Below, piece after piece: positions 30,792 through 45,700 of a DNA stretch of 64,000 bases. Source of the stretch: Dromiciops gliroides. Its lineage: Eukaryota > Chordata > Mammalia > Microbiotheria > Microbiotheriidae. A model generated the notes under the pieces. That model saw nothing but the letters and a program-made list of their open reading frames with translations. It was not told the DNA's origin and did no database searches. The stretch is taken from positions 558,001-622,000 of the forward strand of contig NC_057866.1 in the NCBI RefSeq assembly GCF_019393635.1. Direction: 5' to 3'. Each line of letters begins with the position of its first letter. The stretch's first letter is position 1. The position numbers and the translations under genes were made by a program.

Positions 30792-33700
30792 ATGGATGAC
30801 GACAGTCAGGACGAGCTCATCAGCAGGACCGCGGCGGCCCGAGGCCAGAGTGGGGGCCAGGTGGTCAGCGAGGCAGGTGAGGCCTGGGGGGGGCGCCTGA
30901 TCAGCGGGGGAGGGGGGCAGTGTGGGGAGTGATAGGGGCATCCTGGGGGAGGGTCTGATTGGTGATGGGGGGGACCTGATCTGGGAGGCGTGGTTGGGGG
31001 TCCCTGGTGGGGGGCGTCTTTGTCAGTGGGAGAGTGATGGGGGGTCCCTGGTGGAGAGGGGCTGCAGGATCTGTTAGGAGATGGGGGAGTCCTGGCCAAT
31101 ACGGAGGTGAGGTGGGGATGGTTCTCCAGGGAAAGGCAGAGAGTCCCGGTCAGAGTCTTTGTGTCCGTTTAGACGACAGCAGTGACGTTGGGTCCAGTGG
31201 GGACTCTGAGGAAGACACAGGGAGCGAGGAGGAAGGAGAGGAAGAAGGCTCTGGTAAGGCCTTGGCAGCTCAGCCCTGGTTCTCCAAACTCCCCTTGAGG
31301 AGCTGCCAGGAGGCTTTTCTAGACCATGGAGGGGGGCAGCTGGTCTGGTCTGTTGTCCCTTTCTCCCCCCCCCCCCAATTTGCTGTTAGAGCCCAGGAAG
31401 GAGCTGGTCTGGGCCATCTGCCCCTCAGGACACTTTTCCCGTGGCACAAGAGGACAGGGTCTGGTGTTTGCGGGCTCAGGCGGGCGATCGTCACATGGGC
31501 CATAGCCCCAGCCTGTCACTTGGGTGGCCCAGAGACCCAAAGGTGCAAGGAGGGAGCATGAGCAGAGAAGGGGCTGCCAGGAAGGAGACAGGGGTGGGTC
31601 CTAACTCTCCTGGGCTTTGCATCGAAGGGTCCTTTTGTCATTCTCCAGACTGGGACAGTTCTGAAGATGATGACTCTGTAGATGAGGAAGAGATGGAGGT
31701 GTCTTTGGAAGCCACCCCAGAGCCCCCCAAAGGACAGCCGGACCTCGTAGCTGGGGGGAGCGTGAGTTCTGACGAGGATGCCGAGAGCTGTCCCATCTGC
31801 CTAAATGCCTTTCAGGATCAGGCAGTGGGCACCCCAGAGAACTGCACCCACTATTTCTGCCTCGACTGCATAGTGGAGTGGTCAAAGGTACTTGGGCTTC
31901 TTCGATGGGCAGGGCTGTCTTGGGGCCAGAGGGGCTAGGATGCCCGACGTCACTCTCTGTGTGCTTCTCCTAGAATGCCAACTCGTGCCCCGTGGATCGT
32001 ATTCTCTTTAAGTGGATTTGCATCCGGGCTAGATTTGGGGGCAAGGTCTTGAAAAGGGTAAGTGCCCACAAGGCCTCAGTCATCTCTGCAGGCCTGGGTG
32101 GTGATGGGCCTCGGGGGAGTGTAAAGGAGGCACCTTCCCTGTGCTGGGCACCAAGGATGCCAGAGCTCCCATCAATCCCTCCAGTGCAACAGGCAGGAAG
32201 GAAAGGAATGACGAAGGGACCTGGCACCAGACACCTTGCTGGGCAGGGCTAGCATTCTTATCTCTGGCTTCGAGATGGAGCCTGGGGTGCTCTGTAGGCC
32301 TTCTCTGCATGTCCTCTCTCATCAGATTCCTGTGGAGAGTCAGAAGGTCCCTCAGGCTGAGGAGGAAGAAGACCCCACCTTTTGTGAAGTATGTGGCCGG
32401 AGTGACCGGGAGGATCGGCTGCTGCTCTGTGATGGCTGTGATGCCGGGTGAGCATTGCGGGGTAGGCCAAGAAGCCTCCGTGAGCCAGGCAGAGGCCCTG
32501 CCCTGTTTGGGGAATGGCAGCTCTCCTCTGCCTAGGGCATTCTTAGCAGGAGCACCCCTTCACTTGCCTCAGTCCCCTGTCTCATATCTGGTCTCAACAG
32601 TGGGCTCTGCCTCCACCTGGGCTCTCTCCTGACAGCCCTGGTCTCCATTGTCAGAGCTTGTGATCCTCTGTCTTGTGTGGCATTCAAGGCCTGTTCCTGC
32701 CTTTCCCATTAGTGCCCTGCTGTCCAGTCAGGGTTATTATTCTGTTCCATCTTCCTGCCTTTGAATCCATACTCCCCTCGAGGCCTCACCCTTGCCAATA
32801 TCAAGGCCCTTCCAAAGGCCTCCAAAGTGCTGGGTAGAGGGAGGCAACCCAGCCAAGGGAGCTGCTGTAGGTATGAGGTCAGGAAAGTCTCCCAGAGGGA
32901 TGTGGAGGGCTCCTGGGGGCCTCTGAGGCCTCAAGTGATGCTGGCCCAGAGGCTCACCAACCCTCTCCCACAGGGCTAGTTTGGGGTGGCTTTGTGGCTT
33001 CCAGCTTGGTTGGGAAATGGGCAAAACTCCCTTGGGAAAAGTTTGCTTTTGTCTGTAGGCCCATGGGGAGGCTGTCTTACCATGTGGCCGGGGTCCTTCC
33101 TGGGTTAGCCCCTCCTCCCTGGTTTGCTCATGCTTGCTTTAAGGAACTACGTCTGGCCATCAGAACCTTAGGCTGTCTGAAGCAGAGCTTGTCTGGAGTT
33201 CATGGTGGTCAGTGTCCCAGGACTGCTTAGGGTTAGAGGCCAAGGCCCAGGGCTAGGGACCTTGGAGGCAGGTGAGCCGAGTCCCTTCATTTGACTGAAG
33301 AGGCAGCTAAGGGATAGTGGAGGGGAAAGGACTTGTCCAGGTTCATACAGCTGCTGGAACATCTGAGGCAGGAATTGAACTCAGTTCTTTGTGTCTGCAG
33401 CAGGTCACGCTTTGCTGCTGGTGTGGTTTAGAATTTCAGAGATGCATTTACTGAGGGGAAAGTCTGTCTGCAGGAAGCCACATTCTTCATCTCCATGGTG
33501 TCAGAACTATTTCCAATTTGGTGCGACCCTGGCTATAAAGGAGTCCTCGGCCTTTGATTGGGCCAGCTCACAGCCTGACCCTTGAGCATCCCTGCACAGC
33601 CAAGTGGAGAGCCAGGCTGTCCTCAGCCTCAGGAGCCTGGGCCACCCCGCATTTTGGGCAGGCTCTCTAGCACACAGATGTGGCTTTACTGAGAAGTTGC

Positions 33701-36700
33701 CTCGGTTTTTGCAGACTTTCCTGGGGGATGGGTTGGGAGGGAGGCACGGTCCTGTCTTCCACAAAGCCTCCGGGTGCCTCAGGGAAGGTGGGAGCTGGCA
33801 GGGACCCTTGTGCTCCTCTGCGTGAGGGCTCATGGCCTCATCTGACCTGCACAGGTACCATATGGAGTGTTTGAACCCCTCCCTGAGTGAGGTGCCCGTC
33901 GACGAGTGGTTTTGTCCTGAATGCGTTGCCACAGCTGCCCCAGCAGCACCCCCATCTGCCACCACTGGTAATCCCACAGGTCTTTGTGGCCTCAGCCCAG
34001 GGTTGCTCTAGTACCTCCCACCCCTAGTTAGCATAGGCCGGCCTGTGGGGAGACACACAGCTCCAAGTTTCTTCCTTCATGGGGCCCCAGGAGGTGCTTG
34101 TGGACGGAAGCAGGGGTGGGGGGCTCAAGGGGAGGAGGACTGCTTCTGATACAAGGTTAGTGCTCAGTGTGCCCCAGGTACAGTGCTAGACACCAGGGGT
34201 CTAAGACAGGGCCCAGATTGGCCCGTGAACAGGCCGAGGCCGTGCCAGGCCAGTGATGGTCTCTCTTACCCTCGAGATGTGGAGCCTATAAGTGAAGAGG
34301 AGGTGGCCTTGCTTCTGGTTGATGTGGTCCCCACCACCAGTCGACTGCGCCCCAGCGCAGGCCGGACCCGGGCTATCGCCAGGACTCGCCAGAGTGAGAG
34401 GGTGAGAGCCACCGTGAACCGAAACCGCATCAGCACTGCCCGCCGGATTCAGGTGAGGAGCTGGGCCAGCCCGGCTGAGCCCAAGGCACCGGCTCTCTGG
34501 GCTGGCTCCTGGCTCTCACAGGAGCCCATTTGAGAGGTGAGGAAAAGGAGCGAGGGACTTGCTCAGTGTTCAACTGCTAGGGAATGTCTGAGGCGGGATC
34601 CAGACTCAGATCCTCTCTAACAACTGGGGAGTCTGGACTCCCCATAAGGGGGCCAGGGGGAGGAGAAAAAGAGACAGCCGTACTCCTCTGGATTGTCGGG
34701 AAGGGCTGGTGGTGGGGCAGGCAGTGGCCAGCCCCTGTAGGGATGGGGCTGGACCCTGCTCTTGGCTGGCTGTGCTGGCCCCCTCCCACGCATCCTTGGG
34801 TGACTATCATCCTGGAAGAGGAAGACCGGCCCTGGCCCCTTGCCAGGGTCACACGGAGCAGGGAGCCATTCGAGACTGAGGCCCAGTGGGATGGCACTTG
34901 CCACCAAGAAGTTGGGAGAGGGGAGGGGGCCTGGGCTGGCTTCACAGAGTTTGGGAGCAGTGGGGACAGGCACTTGGGGGTCCCCTAGCCACAGCACAAC
35001 TGTGACGGAGTCTCCGTCTTGTTCTCCTGCAGCGGGTGCCCAGGTACCTCATGTCGTCCCTCCTGGACGAGACCATTGAGGCTGTGGCCTCTGGCCTGAG
35101 CACGGCTGTGTATCACCGGCCTTTGACACCCCGGGCCCAAGTCAGAAGGAAGAGGAAAACAGGCAAGTGGGGCTGGGGAGCTGGGGGACCCTGGGAGACG
35201 GAGCCGTGGCATGGAGTCTTGTCCATTCTTGGGATGGACACACAATCCTTGAGCTTTGTGTGTTGCGGGCCTATAGTAGGTAAAGGTGCCCCCCCGCCCT
35301 GGGCATGAAGGAGCCCCACCCCCTTCCTCAGGCTCCTTCCTCTGTCATCTGGTCGATTGTCGGCAGGAGCTGACCTGCGTGGAGTCCAGTTTGACTCCCG
35401 CATGGGCTCTCCCTCCACTGTCGGGCCACTGGCTTTGGCTTCCAGGGTTCGGGTGCTGGCGACCACGTGCAAGGCTCAAATTTTATTTCTTCAGGGAGAA
35501 GGAAGAAAGCGTCTGGAAGAAGGAGAGCGCCGTCCAAATCCTCAGCGAGAAACAAGGCTTCAGGGACACGCCCCAAGAGGCGCAAGTCCCGAGTGAGGAA
35601 AAGGAAAGGGCAAAGGAGTCGGGTACGTGCCCGTCCCCAGCAGAGCCCTTCCCTTGGCACGTGGGCAGTGCCTGGGGCGTGGAGGGGGCAAGGGGGTTGT
35701 TAGGCACCCCCCCCCCATGTTTCTGTGCTCCTGGCTGGAGTGCTAAGTGAGTCGGGGGGGGGGGGGAGACCATCTTGGGTTTGGTGGGGCCTCCTTCCTC
35801 CTTGCTACTATCCCTCCACAGGGAGATGGGCATGCTGGATATTGGTGTTCCCCACTCTCTACTGGACCGGGGCGGGGGGATTGAGGATGTCCTGGGCCTG
35901 CACTCTCTTGACTGAGGCTCACAAGAGTGTCCAGCCAGGGGGAGGAGGGGCGGATTGAGGTCATTCATTGCCCCGTCACTTCATGTGGTCACAGGCACCC
36001 TCCATCCATGCTTGAAGTTACAGCAGGGCCCAGATCCCCCACACTTGGCCACTAACGCTTACTTTGCTCTTCCTTCTCGTTCACGGCTCAGGTGAAAACT
36101 GAAATCACTGCTCGTTCTCGCATCGCCAGGACGCTGGGCCTCGGGAAGCCCCTGCGTGGAGCCTCCATCCCTTCTGTATATAAGCCAGTCGAGCCTTCTC
36201 TGGGATTCCTGCGAGCAGATATTGGAGCGGCTTCCTTGTCTCTGTTTGGAGACCCTTATGAGCTAGACCCCTATGACAGGTATGCGCTAGCTCGGAGACT
36301 GAGGAGCGCGTTGGCCCTCGCCCTGCCATCTTGGGTTGGGGCCCAGTAGAGAGCCTGAAGTGCCACTCTGGGCCCACAAGCTGAGGGTGCCTTGCCAGAC
36401 ACACACACTTTGTTGGCTGCGTCTGCAGCAGCCTCGTGGGGACAGTAGAGAGGAGCCCATGGTTGTGGGTTGTTCATGAAAACATCTCCCCGATACCCCG
36501 AGCATCTCAGAGCTGGCTGCCAAGCCCCTTCCACTCAGGAACAGCTGCCGTAGTAACTCCGCCCATATGCCCAGGGCTGCCCTCAGCAGCCGGACAGGAG
36601 AGACAGCTAATGGGGCTCCTAGCTGGCGAGGGCCTGGCACCACCTTTGGCACCTCCGGACTGTGGCCGCATCCCCTTTCTGCTCTTTCCACATTTTTGCG

Positions 36701-39700
36701 AACGGCTTAGTGGAAGGCAGAGGTGGCATTTGCCAGGCAGCAGGCCATGCCAAGGCTAGCTGGTGGAAAGAGAAGTGGCTGGTCTGCCTTTGAGGGCCAG
36801 CCAGGCACGAGTGGTCCTGGCAGTGTCTGAGGCATCGAGCCAGTGCTGGCTGGTGCAGGAGGGGCTGGGGCGTGGGCAGTTAGGGTTGTCTTGGGCTCTG
36901 CCTTTCCAGGCCTGTGGAAGGTGGGCTTGGGCTTTTGTGAAGGCTCCAAAGAACAGACCCCAGCCCAGATGGGATCTTGGGCAGAGCAGCTTTGGATTCA
37001 GCCTCCTCCTTCCCTGGGACAGCCATGGCCCCCTCCCCGAGGCAGGATGCCCCTTGAGAAGGCTTTTCTTTTGGGTTAGTCAGGGGGCCTGGGTGACTTC
37101 TCATTTCTTCTGTCCCCCGTGGGTGTCCAGTAGTGAAGAGCTCACAGCAAACCAGGCGTCTCCTCTGAGTACCAAGAGGCGGATTCTTTCACAGTCGGCC
37201 CTCAGATCTCACCAACCTGTGGCTAGACCCGTTTCTGTGGGCCTTTCCAGGTAAGGGGATGGGAGGAGTGGGCCACCTACCCTGGGCCAGCTCAGTGCTG
37301 ACATACAGGAATTCCTTTTGTTAGCTCAGTGTTCCTCTTCGTTTTACAGCTAAGGAAACCGAGGCAGGCTGCTTAAGTGATTTGCCCAGGGTTCTACAGT
37401 TAGTAGCCAGTAAACATTGGTTAAGCACCTACTGTGTGCCGGGCACTGTGCCAAGCACTGGGGATACAAAAAAAAGGCATAAGACAGTCCCTGCTCCCAA
37501 GGAGCTTACATCTAATGGGGGGACAACAGATATACACGAAGCAGCTACAGACAGTATAACTAAGAAACAGAGATCAGGAAAGCCTGCTGTGTGTAGAAGG
37601 TGGGAGTTGTCAGAACAGAGGAAGGAGAGAGATCCATACCTGGGGGCAAACAGAGCCTATTGGGAGCTATGGGGCAGCCTGGGGGCTTGGGGGCAGGGCT
37701 TTGAGGGCCAAACAGCAGTCTGGACTTGACCCTGGAGGAGGGAATAGGGACTGGCTGGAGTTTACTCAGCTAGGGTGATAAAGTCAGGCCTTCACGTTGG
37801 CACCTGAGTAGAGACTGGCCTGGGTGCAGACAGGCCCCTGGCAGCTACTGCAGTGGTCCGCATACTTAGGGGGTGAGGGTCTGCTCTGGGGGGTTGGATA
37901 TTGGGGAGGTGCTGCAGAAATGAAATGATAGGCCTTGGGACAGCTAGGTGGCACAGTAGATAAAGCCACCCGCCCTGGATTCAGGAGGACCTGAGTTCAA
38001 ATCCAGCCTCAGACACTTGACACTAGCTGTGTGACCCTGGACAAGTCACTTAACCCTCATTTCCCTGCCAAAAAAAAGAAAAGAAAGAAAGTAAAATGAC
38101 AGGCCTCCGCACCATATTGGGTTTGGGGGGGTGAGTGAGAGTACGGAGTCCAGAGGACTCTTGGGGGGCGGGGGGGGGGGGCCTTGTCTAAGGCTGGATC
38201 TGAACTTGGGCCTTGCTGGCTGCAGGCCCACCCCTCTCTCTCATTCTATCTAGCCAGCTAGTGTTGCTTGGTAATTGGAAGCTAGGGAAGCACTGGGGAG
38301 GGGGGGAGGCCTCATCTACTGTCCAGACCAGTGCCCACTGCAGGGCTGCCTAGGGCCCTGGCCTGCATCCCTCCTCCCTCTAGTTTCTCTGATTCTGAGA
38401 AATCGCCTGAGGCCCCACCCAAGCAGCTGGAGTCTAGGGCGGGGCCTGCTTTGTTAGCACGACAGTCAGCAGATGTCAGAGCTTGGTTTTCTAGCATTGA
38501 CCCATTCCCAAGGTCCAGATGTTTCTGTTGAGACTTCAGTGTCAGCTCTGATAGATGGTCTCTTTTGGCTCCAGCATGGCCCCTCCCTGGCCGGGGCCTT
38601 GCTGTGACCCTCCAGCCCACTGTCAAGTGTGCCCTGGCATGAGAGCGAGCATGGTGGCTGACAGTTCCTGTGTGCCAGGCCCTGGGCTGAGCCCTCTACA
38701 GATTAGAGCCTCATACAACCCTGGGATGTAGGTACTATAGTAGGTCCCTGTTTTACAGATGAGGAAACTGAGGCATAGGCTAAGGGACTGGCTTCCTATC
38801 TCAGAGCTGGATAGAGAGAGCCAGCCTTGGGCACTGTGGCAATCCCCAGTGGCCTTAAGACATCTCTGAGCCCAGAGGGCACTGCCAAGCAGCCCTTTGG
38901 TGCTGTGTCTCTGGCTTGATCTGTTAGTGGCCCTCAAGAAAAGGGGAAGTGTAGTCCAAATTTGGGGGCCATCGCACCACAGCAGCTTGGGGATCGATTC
39001 TGGAGCTGCTCAGGTCCTGTCCTCTAGCGGAGGAGCATCCATCTGAAAGGACAAGGGGCAGCTGGGGAGGAAGAGCCCAGGCACATGAGAAGGGGCTGGC
39101 CGGGGTTGGGTTGGCCAGTGTACCTGTATGTGGCTGAAAGGAAGAGAGGCCTGAAAGGTGGCCACTGGCTAAAGATAAAATATTGTGCCTGGGGGGTTAT
39201 GGGGACACCTCCCCTGCCATTCCTTGGAGACCAGGGGCCATGTTGAACCACCTCTTTTCATCTTCCTATCCCTCCAGTGAGGTCCTTTCTTTGTTGGTCA
39301 CACCAACCTCAGGCATCTCCATTGCTCTTTGGGTGAAGGAATACTTGTGGCCTGGCAGCCTCACAGCCTGTGCATGTAGAGCTGGGCCCAGCCCATCCTC
39401 CCTCTACACAGTCTGTCCAGGTGGGCATAGCACTGGCTTCCACTGGACTTCCCCTGTGAACAGAGCTAGCTCTGCCATGTCCTGAAGTCTTCCTATCTCA
39501 CACACACACATGCACACTTCCTGCTTCTCTGCATTGGCAGAGAACAGTGTGGAGATCGTGGCTGTCTCGGAGAGGTCTGTGTGGCTCCCCTCTTTGCATG
39601 GAAGAGCCCCCCCCCCATCCCCAACAAAGCAAACAACAGCAGGTGCAGAAGAGCCTATAAGGAAGCCTGCCTTGATTCTCAGTGACACAGAGCATGGGCT

Positions 39701-42700
39701 CTGCGGCCCCTCTTCCACCTCCCCCAGTCTTGGGGCCTCCAAGCCAGACCTCATCTGGGCACACTGGCCTCATCCAACTGCCAGTCTTTGCTTCCTTTAG
39801 TCCAGCTTCTTGTTATCACAGAGTAAGGCTTAGCCAGAGGAACGTAATCCCCCAAATGGCAGAGGAGATGGGCCCTCTCTTCATTCACACCTGCCATGGC
39901 CCGGCCCAGCCAGGTGCCTCAGCCAGAAAGGCTGTGGAGTTTCTACTACCCCCTCACAAAGTGCACGAGGGCCTGACAGATGCCTGCAAACATCCCCAGG
40001 AATGGACCCTGGAGGAAGTGGCCTGGCTTTTCCGCTAACCTTGGGGAAGTCGTCTGCAGTCCCCCAGAATGCATCTTCCCCCCCACACCCCCTCCAGCTT
40101 GGGGCTCTGCCTCTTCTTCCCTGCAGCAGATGGTAGGCTGGCTTCAGGGCAGGCTCTTTGCAAGCACCAGTGTGAGATGACCAGAGATCCCAGGACATGA
40201 AGCTTCTTTATGCCTTGCAGAGACACACTAAGGCCCCCTTCTTTCTCAGATGCCCCCAGGGTTCTCAGGGATGAGGACTAAGGTGAAGTGTACAGTCCTA
40301 CCAGCCCCGGCAGTGGAGGTCAGCAGGGCTGGTAGCAGGTCTAGGGAGCTTTAGTTGGACCACAGTCTGGCACGAGCCAGTGTCCAGAGAAGAATGCTGA
40401 TAAGCTGGACATAACTGGGGGAAGATTGCTCTGACATTCAGAAACGATAAGTATTGATAAAGCACTTACTGTATCAGGCACTGTGCTAAGCTCTGGGACC
40501 ACAGTTAAGAGCAGAGGCCTTTCCTTCCAGCTCTTGATCTAGGGGGTAGACAGCATGCCCTGGCACCAGGTAGAGAGGAAGGACTGGTTGGACTTGGCAC
40601 CATCACTCTTGCCCTTTCCTCTGGAGCCAAACCAAACTTGGTTTTTCCCACTTGCACAGTGTCATTATCGTGGTACCCCGCCCTCCCCTAGGCCTTCAGA
40701 TGAGCCCCCTTTAGCTTCATTTGGGTCCAGTGGGGCTGCCTTGGGCTGAAGGGTGTGAGGGACGTCCAGAGGGGTGGGGCCGGGCCCGTGACATTCTTGT
40801 GTAACTGCTGCTCCTTGAGAAGGGGCTCTCTGGTTTGGGGCTTGTGGCCCCCAGGCACCAGAGGGTGGAGAGCAGGCACTGTCATATGCCTTCACAGGGT
40901 ATCTGGGTTGGGAAGGTGGCTGGCAGCAGTCACTTATTGTCTGTCTAAATGGCTTCAGGAGGAGCGTTCCTGCCTCAGTTCCTGAACAAGACGTGGAGGT
41001 GACACCTGTCCCAGATCTCTTGGGGAGCATCCTATCTGGGCAGAATCTTTTAATGATGAGTGGCTCAGATGTGGTCATCAATCGAGATGGTTCCCTCACA
41101 GCCCGGAAAGCAGGTAAGGCCTTCAGGAACCCGTGCTGTTCATACTGGCCTTGTGGCAGTCCCTGGGCATGGTTTGAAAGCAAGGACTGCTACTGACAAG
41201 TTAAACAGCTGGGGGAGGGAGTGTCATAGATGTGCAGGGGCTAGAAAAAGTGGGGAGGCCATTGGGACTGAAGCAAAATCTATGTGGAGCAAGTTGTAAG
41301 GGCAACCCCGGAGAATGTATGCGGGACCACTGTAGGGTCACTCGCCTGGCTCCTGCCCTGGGACTTCTGGGAAGGGCATCCAGGCTAGGTCTGAGTGAGC
41401 AGTGCTAAGAGTTGAAAATGAATACGATAAAATGAATTTCTGTAACCGGGGAAATGTGCTTGAATGTTGACGAATGAGTGGTCATTGGACCCCTTTGCAT
41501 CTTTTCTTTTTCAGCCCCGATTTCCTTGCAGAGAAGTTCGGCTGCCAAGTCCCGGAAAGATGGCGAGGCTGGGACCCACAGTAGCATCCAGCCTAGGACC
41601 TTACAAACGGGGACCTCAGCTGGCCGCCTCAGCTCAGATGTCTCTGAGCATTTGGGCTTGAACTCTCATGGGGGGCCCACCACCAGCATGCTTTCTGCTT
41701 CCTCCTCTTCCTGCCTCGGGGGCTTAGAGAAGTCTGTGAACCCTTCCCCAAGTGTGCCCAGAAGGGCAGCTGTGAAATTAGAATATTCGATGACCCCTCG
41801 CCCAGTCCAGACACAGAACTTGGCCAATAGGAGCAAACTGGGTTTAAAACCAAATGAAGTAACAACCCAGTTTAATGGCGACAACAAACGTCCTGTGTCA
41901 GTGACGTCTGAGTCCCCTAAGGTTTGGAAAAGGACAGCGATTGGACAGCCCCTCCCACCGGCTCCTAGGAGGATCGACATCTCAGAGCTTCCCAGGATAC
42001 CAAAGATGAAGAGAGAAGGTGGCGGTGGCAATGACAGCAATGTGGATTCCAAGCCCACCGGTGGTAAGGGTGCAGACATCCCCAGCTCCTGCATCAGCCG
42101 GCTGACAGGGCGGGAAGGCAGCAGCCAGCCTGCCCGAGGGGGCCGCAGCGAGAGCAAGCCCAGCAGCCGGGACGCCCAGGAGCCCAAGACACACTCAGGC
42201 AGTGGTGGTGCTTGTGCCAGTGCCAGCGGCCCAGGTTCGCACAGCAGCCTGGCTCCATTTGGGCCATCCCGAGGCAAGGGTCTGGGCTCCTCCTTTGAGA
42301 GCTTTAGAATTAACATCCCCGGGAATGCAGCGCACACCAGCAGGCTCCCGAACCCTGGCTTCTGTAACACTTTCCGACCAGTTGACAACAAAGTCCAGCG
42401 TAAGGAGAACCCTTCACCCCTCTTCTCAATCAAGAAAACCAAGCAGATCAAAAGCGAGATCTATGACCCCTTTGACCCAACAGGGTCAGATTCGAGCTCC
42501 CCCAGCAGCAGCCCTGAAAGAATGGGTGCGGGGCTGCTGCCCTCCGAGATCACCCGCACCATCTCCGTGGACAGGCCGAAGGCCCCGACCTTCCAGACCG
42601 TCCGCTGTGTGACCTCGTACACAGTAGAGAATGTCTTTGAGTCAGGTTCCGACCCATCTGATGGGCCATCCTCCAGCCACCCTGAGCGGATTGCCACAGG

Positions 42701-45700
42701 TGTATCTGACCTGGAGAAGATGGAGGAAGAGGAGGAGGAGGAGCCTGGGAGCAGCCCCTGCGTGTCTACCACCATACGGCGGCGACTGTCTGAGCGGGAG
42801 CCCCTGGAGGCAGACGGGCGTGAGCGCCGCAGCACTTTCTTTGACACAGAGGAACGGACCGTGACATGTGTGACCATTGAGCCAGCCTCACCCTCCGAGG
42901 AGGAAGAGGAGGAGGAGGAGGAAGACCGACCGCCAGCCACCACCCACAGGATTGTTGAGATTCATTCCCCTTCTCGGTCACGTTCCAACTCGAGTTCACG
43001 CAGCCACAAAAAAGCCAAGCGGAAAAAAGCATCCACCAAGGAGCACAAGAAGACACGGTCCCGCTCACATTCACAATCTCCCTCTCGGGAGAGAAGCTCA
43101 CGGTCGACCTCCTGGTCAGTTGAGGAGGACTACGCCAAGAAGCACCGGTTCAAGGCCAAGCCCCGGAGGTCATCCAGCGACCGCTCCAGCAGCCACGACA
43201 GAACCAAGAAGAAGAGAGCCAAGGATAAAGGCAAGGAGAAGAGGAAGGGCTCGTGGTCGCGGGACCGCCGAAAGTCCCGGTCGCGCTCAGGGAGCCCCGG
43301 CAGTTCCTCCTATGAGGTCTGTGAGAGCCGCAAGAAGAGGAGGAGGCGGTCAAGCTCCCGGGGCCGGGGCCGAGAGGGCTCGCGGTCCAGCAGCACTGAG
43401 AGAGCCCGCAGGCACAAGCACCGGAGACAGAAGAGCTTTGAGCGCTATGAGAAGAAGGAGAGGAGTTCGCGGCCCCATGACCGAAGGAGTTCCCGCTCAC
43501 GATCGCGGGAGAGGAGGAAGTGGAGGTCCCGCTCTCCCTCTGCCTCCAGGTCCAGGGAGCACAAGAGGGCCCGGTCCAGGGAGAAGCGGCCCCGCTCGCG
43601 GTCCCGCTCAAGGGACAGGAAACAGCCTGTGAAAGATGTGTCTCCACCACCCCTGCAGGAGAAGGAGCCCAAGCCTGCTGAGGAGAGCCCCCCACCCAAG
43701 CCAGCAGCCCCAGGCCAGGCTGATGGGCCACAGGCTCCTCTGGCTGTGGAAGAGACGGTGCCTGAAGTGCCCAAAGAGGTGGCTATGGATGACCTGGACT
43801 ATGGGGACACCGTGGAGGCCGAGCATGTCTTTGATGACTTCTGCAGTGATGCTGTCTTCATTCAGCTGGATGACATGAGCTCTCCCCCTTCCCCAGAAAG
43901 TACAGACTCCTCCCCAGAGAGGGGCCTCCTGCTTCCCCCAGCTCTGCCTGCGGGCAGCAGCTCATGCAGTCTGAGCCTGGGGGCAGTCCCTGCTGCCAGA
44001 TGTGAGGCCCCCCCAGTGTCCCCAGCTCCCTCAGAGGGCCCCCTGGGGGAGGCCGCGCCCTCCCAGGGGGCCCTGGAGAACCAGGGCAGGGAGTTGACCA
44101 TGGTGAAAGAGGACCCCGAGGTCAGGGAAGAGGTCAGGGAGGAGGTGATCAGCGAGGCCGTCAGTGAGGCAGTCAGTGAGACCGTGGAGACTGCAATGGA
44201 AGTCGTTTCCCAAATCCCCTTACTGAAGTCCAAAGCTTTGGTGAAGAGGGTAACTTGGAACCTTCAGGAAGAGGAGGACAGCATGGTGGGCCCAGGGCCC
44301 GGACCAAGTAAGGACCTGGGGCCAACCTACTCCCTCCACCCAATCTGCCGCTTGGCACCTCCTTTGACACCTTATCCTCCTCAGAATCTCGACCCTTCCC
44401 ATCCCCACCTTCACACTCAGCCCCCTACCCCCATACACACACACACTCTCTGGTAGTAGATGCGGGGTTTGCTCTGCCATAAGGAGGGGGGCAGGGACCT
44501 CCCTTGGGCTGTCAGGGCTTGCTCAGGCCAGTCCCTCTCTGGGAGCCTGGTGCTCTTTGGACCCCCTAGGACCCCTTTGAGTCACCGTGGCCCTCATAGC
44601 CAAGGAAGTGTATAAGGTGGGACTTGTACTCGGGCCTTCCAGGCTCCAGGGTCTATCCCCGGGCGGCCCCAGCTCCCTCAGCAGCTCTCCCCTCTGGCTT
44701 CCTTCCTCTCCAGGGGCACCGTTGTACAAGCTACCAAGATCCCTGGAAGGGGCCTGGAAAGCGGAGGATTCGAACCCCAGCCTAAATCAGGTGCAGTTCC
44801 GTGAGCCTCCTCCCACCAATTACATGGTCGCTGAGCCCATGTTTCCTGACCTAGATTGCTCTCAGGTTGGTGTCCACTCTGGGGAAGGGCTGCGGGCAGC
44901 ATCCCACTCCATCCCACCCTGCGAGCGGCACTCATCTCATGGTCAGCATGTGGGCGCAGTGAGGGCGGGGGGGGGGGTGCTGGGACGAGCAGGCTGAGAA
45001 CTCAGAGTCTAATTGGTAGAGGGCTTTGGGGGGGTGTCTGTGCAGGTTTACAGCCCCAACATGCCTCTGACCCCGACTCTGCCCCTGAGTGTGCCGCCCT
45101 ATGCCCCGGTCAGCCAGCCCACCGTCCAGTTTATCATGCAAGGCAGCCTGCCCCTCGTGGGCTGTGGGCCAGGACAGAGCCTGACCCCAGAGCCGGCCAT
45201 GCTGGCCGCAGCCTCAGAACCTAGCGGCCAGGCACCGGCCACAGGAGATGGGGATGAGAAGACGACAGCCAAACCAGCCGCTGAGAAAACAAAAAACGAA
45301 GAGGTGAGTCTGGGGATTTGGATGGGGCTGGGTGGGGCTGGGGAGGGGCCCCCCAGGGCCACTGCACCCACCATCTATGCGGTCCTCCTGCAGTATATGA
45401 AGAAGCTGCACGTGCAGGAGCGGGCCGTGGAGGAGGTAAAACTGGCTATCAAGCCCTTCTATCAGAAGCGCGAGATCACCAAGGAGGAGTACAAGGACAT
45501 CCTGCGCAAGGCGGTGCAAAAGGTGACCTGTGGGAGGAGGGTGGCAGCCAAGGGGCAGGGTGTTTTGTGCTGGTGGGGCGGGGCATGCCTAGCTGACCTC
45601 AGGCCCTGGGGCTGCCCCCCCCAGATCTGTCACAGCAAAAGTGGGGAGATCAACCCCATGAAGGTTGCAAACCTGGTCAAGGCCTACGTGGAGAAGTACA

